Of a DNA stretch of 64,000 nt, positions 8,915-18,207 are shown in pieces; the first letter of the stretch is position 1; each line of letters begins with the position of its first letter. The position numbers were made by a program, and so were the translations under genes. Location: the NCBI GenBank assembly GCA_963840785.1, contig CAWJAF010000007.1, positions 186,001 through 250,000 on the forward strand, written 5' to 3'. Below the pieces are notes generated by a model. It ran no database searches, was not told the origin of the DNA, and saw only the letters and a program-made list of their open reading frames with translations. Source of the DNA: JALYOK01 sp963840785. Lineage in GTDB: Bacteria > Pseudomonadota > Gammaproteobacteria > Burkholderiales > JALYOK01.

Positions 8915-10817
8915 ATGAATTTCCCCACGACATTTGATGTGATTGTTATCGGCGGCGGGCACGCCGGAACGGAGGCTGCGCTTGCTTCGGCGCGTATGGG
9001 TCGTACAACCTTGCTGCTAACGCATAGCATTGAGACTTTGGGCCAGATGTCTTGCAACCCATCCATCGGCGGCATCGGGAAAGGGCACTTGGTCAAAGAA
9101 GTCGATGCGCTGGGCGGGGCCATGGCCGCTGCGGCCGACGAGGCAGGGATTCAGTTTCGTATTTTGAACGCCAGCAAGGGCCCCGCTGTACGTGCAACTC
9201 GGGCGCAGGCCGATCGAGTTCTTTATCGCCAGGCGATTCGTGGACGCTTAGAGGCTCATCCGAATTTATGGTTGTTCCAGCAAGCGGTGGATGATTTGTT
9301 GTTGGAAGGCGATTGCGTTTCCGGCGTGATGACTCAAGTTGGTTTGAAGTTTATGGCGCGAGCGGTGGTGCTCACAGCCGGAACGTTTCTGGCCGGTTTA
9401 ATCCATGTTGGTTTGAATAACTATCGCGGAGGTCGCGCAGGAGATGCGCCGTCGTTGACCTTAGCCGAACGGTTGCGCGAACTCAAGTTGCCCGTGGGCC
9501 GTCTCAAGACCGGCACGCCGCCGCGTATCGATGGCAAGTCGCTCGACTATAGCGTGATGACAGAGCAGCCGGGCGACGATCCGGCGCCAGTATTCTCTTT
9601 TATGGGCAATCGCGCCCAGCATCCGCGCCAAGTACCCTGCTGGATTACGCACACTAACGAACGCACTCACGAGATTATCCGTGGCGGACTGGACCGCTCG
9701 CCAATGTTCACCGGCGTGATCGAAGGCGTCGGGCCACGCTATTGTCCGTCGATTGAAGACAAGATTCACCGATTTGCGGGCAAAGAAAGCCACCAAATTT
9801 TTGTCGAGCCGGAAGGGTTGACGACGGACGAGATTTATCCGAACGGTATATCCACGAGTTTGCCATTCGACGTGCAATATGAATTGGTTCGCTCGATTCG
9901 CGGTTTTGAGAATGCGCATATCACTCGCCCAGGTTACGCCATTGAATACGATTATTTCGATCCTCGCGGATTAAAACATTCGCTGGAAACCAAGGCGATC
10001 AATGGCTTATTTTTCGCCGGGCAAATCAATGGCACGACGGGCTACGAAGAAGCTGCCGCGCAAGGTTTGCTCGCCGGCATCAACGCCGCGCGCCTGGTTG
10101 CGGGTGAAGAATCCTGGTGTCCTCGGCGTGATGAAGCCTATCTCGGCGTGTTAGTCGACGATTTAATCACTCGCGGCGTGAGCGAGCCTTACCGTATGTT
10201 TACCAGCCGAGCGGAATATCGCTTACAGCTTCGCGAGGACAACGCCGATCTTCGCCTGACGGAAATCGGGCGATAATTAGGTTTGGTCGACGACGCGCGT
10301 TGGGAGGCCTTCAGCGTAAAGCGCGAAGCGGTGATTACAGAAATGGAGCGGCTGAAATCGACCTGGATTAACCCAAGGATGGTTTCACGTGAAACATCTC
10401 AGGCGGTTCTGGGCCAGGAACTCGAACGCGAGTATACGCTCGCAGATTTGCTGCGCCGGCCCGAGGTGAGCTACAACACTCTGATGACGTTGCCCGGCGC
10501 AGGCGAACAAGTCGCCGATCCCGTAGTTGCTGCACAGGTAGAAATTCAAACTAAATACCAAGGTTACATTGACCGCCAGCAAGACGAAGTCGCGCGACAG
10601 TTAGAGAATGAAACGTATGCGCCTGCCGGCGAAAATTGACTATGCCAAGGTTCGCGGGCTGTCGCGCGAAGTGCAACAAAAGCTCAATACGCAGCAACCG
10701 GAGACCTTGGGCGCGGCGTCGCGGATTTCCGGCGTGACGCCTGCGGCTATTTCTTTATTATTAGTTCACCTAAAACGCGGATTTGCGATTGAACCATCTG
10801 AGCGCAAGTCGGCATGA
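8915..10817 (+). CDS. mnmG: tRNA uridine modification enzyme MnmG/GidA (one nonsense, one frameshift)
   Basis: MnmG is the FAD-dependent partner of MnmE. The FAD dinucleotide motif is seen at the N-terminus (VIGGGHAGTEAALASARMG), followed by the conserved CNPSIGGIGKGHLVKEVDALGG and the KTGTPPRI block. The C-terminal helical domain ends ISGVTPAAISLLLVHLKR. An in-frame TAA at 10274-10276 interrupts TEIGR-LGLVDD, where family members have Glu, and the frame shifts by one extra A near 10612-10616. All parts are otherwise conserved over about 633 codons, so the gene is annotated whole. The TGA overlaps the rsmG ATG (ATGA). A second parS lies inside this coding region. Confidence 0.93.
10381..10396. 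promoter_or_regulatory. parS: Second parS site, inside mnmG
   Basis: GGTTTCACGTGAAACA matches the ParB-binding consensus at 15 of 16 positions and lies in the coding part of mnmG, 1.5 kb from the first site. Intragenic parS sites are known in other bacteria. Confidence 0.9.
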
Positions 10818-11441
10818 CATTGCTTGAGGGCCTCGCGGACGGACTCGCGGAACTCAACATCGCGATGTCGGAGGACGCTCAGGCGAAACAAATAAACTAT
10901 CTCGTACTCATCGAAAAATGGAACAAGGTTCACAATTTGACCGCAATTCGTGATCCGGAACAAATGCTCGCCCATCATTTGCTCGATAGTCTCGCCGTGC
11001 TTGCCCCATTTGGGCGCGGCGAAAACCGTGCTCGATGTCGGCAGTGGCGCGGGTTTACCGGGTATTCCATTAGCGATCGCCAATTCAGATTTAACGGTGA
11101 CGTTGGTTGATAGCAGCCATAAGCGGCAAGCTTTTCAAATGCAGTGCAAGGCCGAGTTGAGCTTAGCCAACGTCGCGGCGGTTCATTCACGCGTGGAAGA
11201 TTTTCGAACCAATGCTGGATTTGATGTCGTAATTTCCCGAGCTTTTTCCGAGTTGAGCGATTTTGTCAACGCCGCGCGTCATCTTTGCGCGAAGTCCGGT
11301 CGCTTGTTTGCTATGAAAGGACTTCACCCCCTCGAAGAAATCGCCAAGTTGCCAAGTTGGGCAAAGCTTGTCGCCATTAAGCCGCTAAAAATCCCAGGTT
11401 CGGATGCGGCGCGGCATTTGCTGGAAATTCGAGATCGAGTA
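10814..11441 (+). CDS. rsmG: 16S rRNA (guanine-527-N7) methyltransferase RsmG (frameshifted)
   Basis: RsmG/GidB methylates G527 of 16S rRNA. The N-terminal part LVLIEKWNKVHNLTAIRDP is typical. After LDSLAVLAPF the frame shifts (about 11005-11025) and continues TVLDVGSGAGLPGIPLAIA, the SAM-binding motif I, then VISRAFSELSDFV. The downstream frame then runs open straight into parA; a TAA at 11440-11442 overlapping the parA ATG (TAATG) would be the natural stop in another frame, so a second indel near the 3' end is likely. The start overlaps the mnmG stop, giving translational coupling. Confidence 0.9.
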
Positions 11442-12245
11442 ATGGCTCGCATTCTTGCTGTTGTAAACCAAAAGGGCGGCGTTGGCAAAACCACTACCAG
11501 CGTCAACCTCTCGGCAAGCCTGGCGGTGTTAAATCGCCGTGTTTTACTGGTCGATCTTAGATCCTCAAGGCAACGCAACCATGGGTAGCGGTATCGAGAA
11601 AAGCCGCCTCGAACATTCCGTTTATTCCGTTTTGCTGGGCCAAAGCGAAATCGAAATGGCGATGCAATCCTCCCCAACGGGCAAGTTCGACGTGCTTCCA
11701 GCGAATCGTGAACTGGCCGGCGCAGAAATTGAGTTGGTCGATGTGCAACAGCGGGAAGGCCGATTGAAGGCGGCGTTGCTTGGCCTGGAGCCGCAATACG
11801 ATTTTATCATTATCGATTGCCCGCCGGCGCTAAATCTTGCTGACCGTCAATGCCTTGACGGTCGCCCACGCGGTTCTGATCCCGATGCAGTGCGAATACT
11901 ATGCTTTGGAAGGACTAAGCGATCTGGTGCAGACCTTGAAGAAAGTACGCGCTCACATTAATCCGAATTTGGAGATCGAAGGTTTGCTGCGAACCATGTT
12001 TGATCCGCGAAACTCGCTGGCGCAACAGGTCTCGGCTCAGCTCGAACAACACTTCGGCAATAAGGTTTATCGCACGGTTATCCCGCGCAATATTCGCTTG
12101 GCCGAAGCGCCGAGTTACGGCAAACCAGTGATGTATTACGATGCCAGCTCGAAAGGCGCACTGGCCTATCAGGCGCTGGCCGCGGAAATACTGGAGCGTG
12201 CCGGAAAACAAACAAAAGGACACCAAAGAAAATGGCCAAACCCCT
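11442..12245 (+). CDS. parA: Chromosome-partitioning ATPase ParA (frameshifted)
   Basis: ParA is the Walker-type ATPase that moves ParB-parS complexes. The deviant Walker A KGGVGKTT follows MARILAVVNQ; then, after a frameshift near 11560, DPQGNATMGSG; the Walker B FIIIDCPPAL is followed by a second frameshift near 11835 before VNALTVAHAVLIPMQCEYYALEGLSDL. The C-terminus YDASSKGALAYQALAAEILER is typical. The natural stop is probably the TAA at 12243-12245 (one more shift), overlapping parB by 14 bases; without it the frame runs into parB. The upstream frame is open to rsmG, but the ATG at 11442 matches the family start. Confidence 0.92.
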
Positions 12246-13086
12246 TAAGGGCCTTGGACGTGGTTTGGACGCGCTGCTGTCGGGAGGCGATTTCACCGCG
12301 ACGGAAACGGCAAACGAATTCCCGCAAAGCTTACCGATCGACCAGCTTCGACCAGGAAAGTATCAACCACGGGCCGGCATGAATCCCGAAGCCTTGAACG
12401 AACTGGCGCAATCGATCCTGGCCCAGGGGATTTTGCAGCCGATTTTGGTCCGGCCGATTGGCGACAAGCAATACGAAATCATCGCCGGCGAGCGGCGCTG
12501 GCGCGCATCACGCATCGCCGGGCTGACGAGCGTGCCGGTCGCGATCCGCGAAATTCCCGATGATGCGGCGTTGGCGGCGGCCTTGATCGAGAATATTCAG
12601 CGCGAAAATCTCAATCCCCTTGAGGAAGCAACCGGTATTCAGCGGCTGATCGAAGAATTCAAAATGACCCACGAAGTCGCGGCGAGAGCCGTTGGCCGCT
12701 CGCGCGCGGCCGTGACGAATTTGCTGCGCTTGCTTAATTTGGCGCAACCCGTTCGAGAGTTATTACTCTCGAATCAAATAGATATGGGTCATGCGCGGGC
12801 ATTGCTCGGCGTTTCGAATGTGAAACAAGCGGAAATTGCCCATCAAGTCGTAAAAGCGCGGCTATCCGTGCGGCAAACGGAAGCATTGGTGACGCGCTCC
12901 CAGCAAGCAGAAACGAAAACGCCGCCGAGTGTCGATCGCGATGTATTGCACCTGCAGGAAGAATTAGCCGACAAACTCGGGACCAAGGTGCAGATCCGCG
13001 CCAGTAAAGCTGGGCAAGGCAGTATCAAGCTCTCGTTTCAAAACCTCGGCGAGCTGGATCGCTTACTGAACAAGTTGCGCAATTGA
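12232..13086 (+). CDS. parB: Chromosome-partitioning CTPase/DNA-binding protein ParB
   Basis: ParB binds parS, spreads as a CTP-gated clamp and loads onto the nucleoid through ParA. The 284-aa product starts MAKPLKGLGRGLDALLSGG, then the ParB/Srx nucleotide-binding domain with the AGERRWRA box near residue 88, a helix-turn-helix (EVAARAVGRSRAAVTNLLRLL) and a C-terminal dimerisation domain ending LDRLLNKLRN. Intact. AAAGGA lies upstream of the ATG inside the parA end. Two matching parS sites lie upstream in the same cluster. Confidence 0.97.
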   Translation: MAKPLKGLGRGLDALLSGGDFTATETANEFPQSLPIDQLRPGKYQPRAGMNPEALNELAQSILAQGILQPILVRPIGDKQYEIIAGERRWRASRIAGLTSVPVAIREIPDDAALAAALIENIQRENLNPLEEATGIQRLIEEFKMTHEVAARAVGRSRAAVTNLLRLLNLAQPVRELLLSNQIDMGHARALLGVSNVKQAEIAHQVVKARLSVRQTEALVTRSQQAETKTPPSVDRDVLHLQEELADKLGTKVQIRASKAGQGSIKLSFQNLGELDRLLNKLRN

Positions 13087-13163
13087 TGCGGCGCGGCATG
13101 AATGTCGTTGACGAATTAATCCAATCGTCATAGAATCTCGGAGTTTGCTCGGACAGGCCCGTT

Positions 13164-13533
13164 GTGGTCATTATCAAAAGTAAAGCAATACGGACTGTTC
13201 TTCGGTGGCAAATTTACGTCACCTTCGCTTTAACCATCCTGGCATTATTTTGGAAGGGCGTTCACCCTGGCATCTCCACCTTATTGGGCGGAGGCGTCAA
13301 TGTAATTGCCGGTGTGGCGTACGGATTTATGGCTTCCCGTGGGAATCCTCGATCCGCAGGAGGCACGTTGAGAATTCTCATGCGGGCCGAATCAACAAAA
13401 ATCACTCTTATCGTCCTTCAGCTTTGGGCGGTATTAACGATGTACAAAGAACATCGAGGTAATAGGTTTTTTTTCGGCGTTCGTAGTAACAGTACTCATT
13501 TTTAGTTTGGCATTATTTGCTAGCGACAAATAG
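13164..13533 (+). CDS. atpI: ATP synthase assembly protein AtpI (frameshifted near the end)
   Basis: AtpI is a small inner-membrane protein that helps assemble the c-ring. The product (about 122 aa) shows four hydrophobic segments: IYVTFALTILALFW, TLLGGGVNVIAGVAYGFM, ITLIVLQLWAVLTMY and, after a one-base shift near 13450, GFFSAFVVTVLIFSLALFA. The start is GTG at 13164 and the stop TAG at 13531. Position immediately before atpB is diagnostic in Proteobacteria. The shift lies just before an eight-T run, suggesting sequence error. Confidence 0.85.
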
Positions 13534-13547
13534 GAAATAGAATAACG

Positions 13548-14355
13548 ATGGCTTCAGGTCACCTACCTACCCCTACCGAATATATCGAGCACCATCTCGC
13601 CTTTCTGAAACACCCGTTCGGCGGCGGTTCGTTTTGGACTATTCACGTTGATACGATTGTGATGTCGCTGATCTGCGGCATTGTCGGATTTGGGTTTCTA
13701 TGGATGATCACCCGCAAGGCGAGCGCCGGTGTGCCGAGCAAGTTACAGGCATTTGCGGAATTGACGTTTCGACTTCGTCGATGAGCAAGTGCGCGGCATG
13801 TTCCACGGCGATCGCCGCTTCATCGCGCCGTTGGCATTAACCGTTTTCGTTTGGGTGTTGCTGATGAACGCGATGGACTTTTTGCCCATCGACATCATGG
13901 CGTGGATTTACCACAACGTGTTTCACCTCGAAAAATGGCGCAGCGTGCCGACCAGCGATATCAATACTACCTTCGCGTTGGCGCTTAGCGTGTTCGGCCT
14001 GATGATTTTTTATACGATCAAAGTTAAAGGCGTTGGCGGCTGGATGCACGAATTATTTTGCGCGCCTTTCGGCAGCAATCCTTTACTTTGGATCTTCAAT
14101 TTCCTGTTCAACATGATTGAATACATTTCCAAGCCGCTGTCACACTCGTTGCGTTTGTACGGCAACATGTACGCCGGTGAAATCATATTTCTGTTGCTCG
14201 GCGTTTTTGCGTCGACCGGCGTTGTTGGCATGCTACTCGGCGGCGTTCTTGGTGCAGGCTGGGCGATTTTCCATATTCTGATTGTTGCGCTACAAGCATT
14301 TATCTTCATGATGCTCACGGTTGTTTATCTTTCGATGGCACACGAGAGCCATTAA
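13548..14355 (+). CDS. atpB: F1Fo ATP synthase subunit a (one frameshift)
   Basis: Subunit a forms the half-channels that bring protons to the c-ring. The N-terminal part reads PTEYIEHHLAFL; after an extra C near 13770, the frame resumes DFVDEQVRGMFHGDRRFIAPLALTVFVWVLLMN. The essential Arg is in the LSHSLRLYGNMYAGEI segment, and ALQAFIFMMLTVVYLSMAHE is the conserved last helix. Six hydrophobic segments overall. The ATG at 13548 lies 15 bases after atpI. Confidence 0.95.
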
Positions 14356-14406
14356 ACATTTTCGATTTCTATTAACTTTAAGTTCAAAGCAAAGGAAGGA
14401 AGTAAC

Positions 14407-14688
14407 ATGGACAAATTAGCACTGTTAGCAAACATTCAAGGCTTCACCGCAATCGGTATTGGCCTGATCATCGGCCTGGGCGCTGCTGGCGCGTGTATCG
14501 GCGTAGGCATCATGTGTAGCCGGTTCTTGGAAGGCGCCGCTCGCCAACCAGAATTGATGCCGCAATTGCAAGCCAAAGTGTTCCTGTTGCTCGGTTTGAT
14601 CGACGCATCGTTCATTATCGGTGTCGGCCTTGCCATGCTGTTTGCATTCGGTAATCCGCTCCTCGCCGTTATCCAGTCCGCCACTTAA
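14407..14688 (+). CDS. atpE: F1Fo ATP synthase subunit c
   Basis: The 93-aa proteolipid forms two transmembrane helices around a polar loop (ARQPELMPQLQ). The ion-binding acid is Asp66 in GLIDASFIIG; no Na+-type Gln/Ser set is obvious, so proton coupling is likely. A purine-rich AAGGAAGGA precedes the start by a few bases, a strong ribosome site fitting the high copy number of this subunit in the complex. It is slightly longer than the E. coli subunit (79 aa) at the N-terminus and loop. Confidence 0.97.
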   Translation: MDKLALLANIQGFTAIGIGLIIGLGAAGACIGVGIMCSRFLEGAARQPELMPQLQAKVFLLLGLIDASFIIGVGLAMLFAFGNPLLAVIQSAT

Positions 14689-14709
14689 ACTTTTCTTTTG
14701 GGTGTCTGA

Positions 14710-15180
14710 ATGGACATTAATTTAACGATAATCGGGCAGGCAATCGCGTTTGCGATATTTGTTTGGTTCACCGCCAAGTTTGTTTGGCCGCCGCTGATGA
14801 CCGCAATCGAAACGCGCCAGAAAGCGATCGCTGACGGCCTCGCTGCCGCCGAAAAAGGCAAGCTCGAACTTGCCAACGCCGATAAGAAAACCGTCGAAGT
14901 GTTGGGCGAAGCCCGTGGCCGCGCCAATGAGATCATTTCGTCCGCAGAAAAACGCGCGGCGCAAATGATCGACGAGGCGAAAGTCGCGGCGCGCAGTGAA
15001 GGTGATCGAATTGTTGCTGGTGCAAAAGCCGAAGTCGAACAAGAAGTATTTCGCGCCAAGGAATCGTTGCGAGAGCAAGTTGCTTCATTGGCCGTAAGTG
15101 GCGCAGAGAAAATTCTGCGTCGCGAAGTCAATGCGCAAGCTCACGCCGATCTCCTGACGCAGTTGAAACAGGAGCTTTGA
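14710..15180 (+). CDS. atpF: F1Fo ATP synthase subunit b
   Basis: The 156-aa product has one N-terminal membrane helix (IGQAIAFAIFVWFTAKFVWPPL) and then a long charged alpha-helical domain rich in Ala/Glu/Lys, which forms the peripheral stalk as a dimer. The length equals the E. coli protein (156 aa). A gap of 21 bases follows atpE, and only six bases precede atpH. Intact. Confidence 0.96.
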   Translation: MDINLTIIGQAIAFAIFVWFTAKFVWPPLMTAIETRQKAIADGLAAAEKGKLELANADKKTVEVLGEARGRANEIISSAEKRAAQMIDEAKVAARSEGDRIVAGAKAEVEQEVFRAKESLREQVASLAVSGAEKILRREVNAQAHADLLTQLKQEL

Positions 15181-15186
15181 TCCAGC

Positions 15187-15720
15187 ATGGCTGAAGTCAC
15201 GACGCTCGCCCGGCCCTATGCTGAAGCAATTTTCAAATTGGCCGATCAGGCGAATTCCCTTGGTGCTTGGTCGGAAAATTTGGCACGCTTAAGCTTAGCG
15301 GCGGCGCAATCGAACGTGCGCGAGGCGATCGGTGATCCGAAGACGACGACTTCGCAATTGGTTGATATGTTCGGTGGCGTCGTCGATCTCAGTGCGCAGG
15401 AAACGAAAAATTTCCTTACGCTGCTCGGTGATAACGGACGTTTGACCTTGCTGCCACAAATCCACGCGCTGTTTGAAGAAATGAAGCATCGGCGCGAAGG
15501 CGTAATTGAAGCGGAAATCATCAGCGCGTTTCCGATGGAAGATCTGCAGCTCGGTACACTGGTCGGCCATCTGGAATCGAAATATAAGCGCAAAATTCAG
15601 CCCCACCTCACGGTGGACAAAGAACTCATAGGCGGCGTCAAAATCGTCATTGGTGACGAAGTGATCGACGCTTCAGTACGCGGCAAGCTGCAGCACATGG
15701 CTACCGCGTTGACCACTTAA
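15187..15720 (+). CDS. atpH: F1Fo ATP synthase subunit delta
   Basis: The 177-aa product has the OSCP/delta pattern: N-terminal helical bundle (TLARPYAEAIFKLADQ) and a C-terminal domain with IQPHLTVDKELIGGVKIVIGDEVIDASVRGKL, the signature segment. It joins the peripheral stalk (subunit b) to the top of F1. The family length is normal (177 aa), and the gene sits between atpF and atpA as expected. Confidence 0.96.
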   Translation: MAEVTTLARPYAEAIFKLADQANSLGAWSENLARLSLAAAQSNVREAIGDPKTTTSQLVDMFGGVVDLSAQETKNFLTLLGDNGRLTLLPQIHALFEEMKHRREGVIEAEIISAFPMEDLQLGTLVGHLESKYKRKIQPHLTVDKELIGGVKIVIGDEVIDASVRGKLQHMATALTT

Positions 15721-15736
15721 AGTTGTAGGAGAAAGC

Positions 15737-17281
15737 ATGCAGCAACTAAACCCCTCCGAAATCAGCGAACTGATTAAAGCGAAGATTCAAAACCTTGCGC
15801 TGTCGGCCGATGTGCGCAATCAAGGCTCGGTCGTGTCGGTGACCGACGGTATTTGCCGTATTCACGGCTTGTCGGACGCGATGCAAGGTGAGATGTTGGA
15901 ATTCCCGAATAACACCTTCGGCCTGGCGCTGAACCTCGAGCGCGACTCCGTCGGCGCTGTGGTGTTGGGCGAATACGAACATATCTCCGAAGGCGACACT
16001 GTAAAAGCAACGGGCCGCATTCTCGAAGTGCCGGTCGGTCCGGAGTTGATTGGCCGCGTGGTGAATTCGTTGGGTCAACCGATTGACGGCAAAGGCCCAA
16101 TCAACGCCAAGTTGACGGACGTGATTGAGAAAGTCGCGCCGGGTGTTATTGCGCGTAAGTCGGTTTCGCAGCCGGTGCAAACCGGTTTGAAATCCATTGA
16201 CGCGATGGTGCCGGTCGGTCGTGGTCAGCGCGAATTGATCATCGGCGATCGCCAAACCGGTAAGACAGCAGTTGCGGTTGACACGATCATTAACCAGAAA
16301 GGTAAAGACCTTTTCTGTATCTATGTCGCTGTGGGTCAGAAAGCGTCGACCGTCGCGAACGTCGTGCGAAAACTAGAAGAATACGGCGCGATGGCATACA
16401 CCATCGTCGTCGCTGCGACCGCATCGGAATCCGCCGCGATGCAATACATCGCCCCCTACTCCGGTTGCACGATGGGCGAATATTTCCGCGATCGCGGTCA
16501 AGATGCACTGATTATTTATGACGATCTGACCAAGCAAGCTTGGGCCTATCGTCAAGTCTCGTTGTTGCTGCGCCGCCCGCCGGGCCGCGAAGCGTATCCG
16601 GGTGACGTGTTCTATTTGCATTCTCGTTTGTTGGAGCGTGCCGCTCGGGTGAACGAAGACTATGTTGAGAAATTTACCAATGGCGCAGTCAAAGGCAAGA
16701 CGGGTTCCTTGACCGCGTTGCCGGTGATTGAAACCCAAGCCGGCGACGTATCCGCCTTCGTGCCGACTAACGTGATTTCGATTACCGACGGCCAGATCTT
16801 TTTGGAATCGAGCTTATTCAACGCCGGTATTCGCCCTGCGATTAACGCAGGTATTTCGGTATCGCGCGTCGGTGGCGCGGCGCAAACCAAGGTTATCAAA
16901 AAGCTCGGCGGCGGTGTGCGTCTGGCGCTCGCGCAATATCGCGAATTGGCGGCGTTTGCGCAGTTCGCGTCAGACCTCGACGAAGCAACGCGCAAGCAGT
17001 TGGAACGCGGTCGCATGGTGACGGAACTGATGAAGCAGGCACAATACCAGCCGTTACAGGTTTGGGAAATGGCGCTGACATTGTTCGCGGTTAACAATGG
17101 TTACTTTGACGATGTGCCCGTGCCGAAAGCGTTGAACGCCGAACGCGCGATGCGCGATCACGTTAAGGGCAAGTTTGCCGCGTTGGCAGATCGTATCGAG
17201 TCGACCAAAGATTTGTCCAAGGAAGACGAAGCCGCGCTGCACGAAGCCATCAAAGATTTTAAGAAAAACGGTTCCTACTAA
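15737..17281 (+). CDS. atpA: F1Fo ATP synthase subunit alpha
   Basis: The 514-aa product contains the non-catalytic nucleotide site with Walker A GDRQTGKTA at about residues 170-178 and the F1-alpha signature in the PAINAGISVSRVGGAAQ region. The N-terminal beta-barrel and C-terminal helical domains are complete. Three alpha subunits alternate with three beta in the F1 head. AGGAGA precedes the ATG at 15737. Intact. Confidence 0.98.
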   Translation: MQQLNPSEISELIKAKIQNLALSADVRNQGSVVSVTDGICRIHGLSDAMQGEMLEFPNNTFGLALNLERDSVGAVVLGEYEHISEGDTVKATGRILEVPVGPELIGRVVNSLGQPIDGKGPINAKLTDVIEKVAPGVIARKSVSQPVQTGLKSIDAMVPVGRGQRELIIGDRQTGKTAVAVDTIINQKGKDLFCIYVAVGQKASTVANVVRKLEEYGAMAYTIVVAATASESAAMQYIAPYSGCTMGEYFRDRGQDALIIYDDLTKQAWAYRQVSLLLRRPPGREAYPGDVFYLHSRLLERAARVNEDYVEKFTNGAVKGKTGSLTALPVIETQAGDVSAFVPTNVISITDGQIFLESSLFNAGIRPAINAGISVSRVGGAAQTKVIKKLGGGVRLALAQYRELAAFAQFASDLDEATRKQLERGRMVTELMKQAQYQPLQVWEMALTLFAVNNGYFDDVPVPKALNAERAMRDHVKGKFAALADRIESTKDLSKEDEAALHEAIKDFKKNGSY

Positions 17282-17307
17282 ACTGAGCAAGCGATAAAGG
17301 CTTCGTA

Positions 17308-18174
17308 ATGGCAGGTTCAAAAGAAATACGCACCAAGATCAAGAGCGTGCAAAACACGCGCAAGATCACCAAGGCGATGGAAATGGTGGCCGCGTCGAAA
17401 ATGCGCAAGGCGCAAGAGCGCATGCGCGCGGCGCGCCCTTATGGCGAGAAGATTCGCAATGTCGCCGCGCATATCAGTCACGCCAATCCTGAATATCGCC
17501 ATCCGTTTTTGATCGAACGTGACACGGTGAAGAAGGTCGGCATCATCGTTATCACCGCGGACAAGGGTTTATGCGGCGGTCTGAACACCAACGTACTGCG
17601 CATGGCGTTAGGCAAGATCAAAGAATGGGATAGCGAAGGCGAGCAATTTGAAGTTTGCTGCATCGGAAATCGCGGCCTCGGTTTTATGCAGCGCCTCGGC
17701 GCGAACGTCGTATCCCACGTGATCGGCATTGGCGATAAACCGCACATGGAAAAACTCATCGGCGCGGTAAAGCTGATGTTGGACGGTTACATCGAAGACC
17801 GCTTCGATAGATTAATGATTTTCTACACACGCTTCATCAATACCATGAAGCAAGAAGCGGTGATGGAGCAATTGCTGCCGCTTTCCGGTGAAAAGCTCGG
17901 TGTGCCGAGTGGCTCCTGGGATTACATTTACGAGCCGGAAGCGAAGGTGGTGTTGGATCAAGCCCTAAGCCGTTACATCGAAGCGCTGATCTATCAAGCC
18001 GTGTCCGAAAACATGGCGTCCGAACAATCGGCGCGCATGGTGGCGATGAAGTCCGCCAGCGATAACGCCGGCAACGTAATCGATGAATTGACGCTGATCT
18101 ACAACAAAACCCGTCAAGCAGCGATTACTAAAGAACTCTCCGAGATCGTCGGCGGCGCCGCGGCAATCGGCTAA
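17308..18174 (+). CDS. atpG: F1Fo ATP synthase subunit gamma
   Basis: The 288-aa product begins MAGSKEIRTKIKSVQNTRKITKAMEMVAASKM, the rotor's N-terminal coiled-coil helix, and ends with the second helix containing KSASDNAGNVIDELTLIYN and NKTRQAAITKELSEIVGGA. Gamma is the central shaft that couples rotation of the c-ring to catalysis. Length is normal and the frame is clean. Confidence 0.97.
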   Translation: MAGSKEIRTKIKSVQNTRKITKAMEMVAASKMRKAQERMRAARPYGEKIRNVAAHISHANPEYRHPFLIERDTVKKVGIIVITADKGLCGGLNTNVLRMALGKIKEWDSEGEQFEVCCIGNRGLGFMQRLGANVVSHVIGIGDKPHMEKLIGAVKLMLDGYIEDRFDRLMIFYTRFINTMKQEAVMEQLLPLSGEKLGVPSGSWDYIYEPEAKVVLDQALSRYIEALIYQAVSENMASEQSARMVAMKSASDNAGNVIDELTLIYNKTRQAAITKELSEIVGGAAAIG

Positions 18175-18207
18175 CGAACACATTGAATTAGGAACGAAAG
18201 GAAAATT

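Noticed and set aside
10950..11588. RsmG-ParA fusion protein suggested by a single open frame
   Set aside because: The frame is continuous only because of a probable indel near the rsmG end; TAATG at 11440-11444 gives the natural stop-start, and both proteins are separate in all known relatives.
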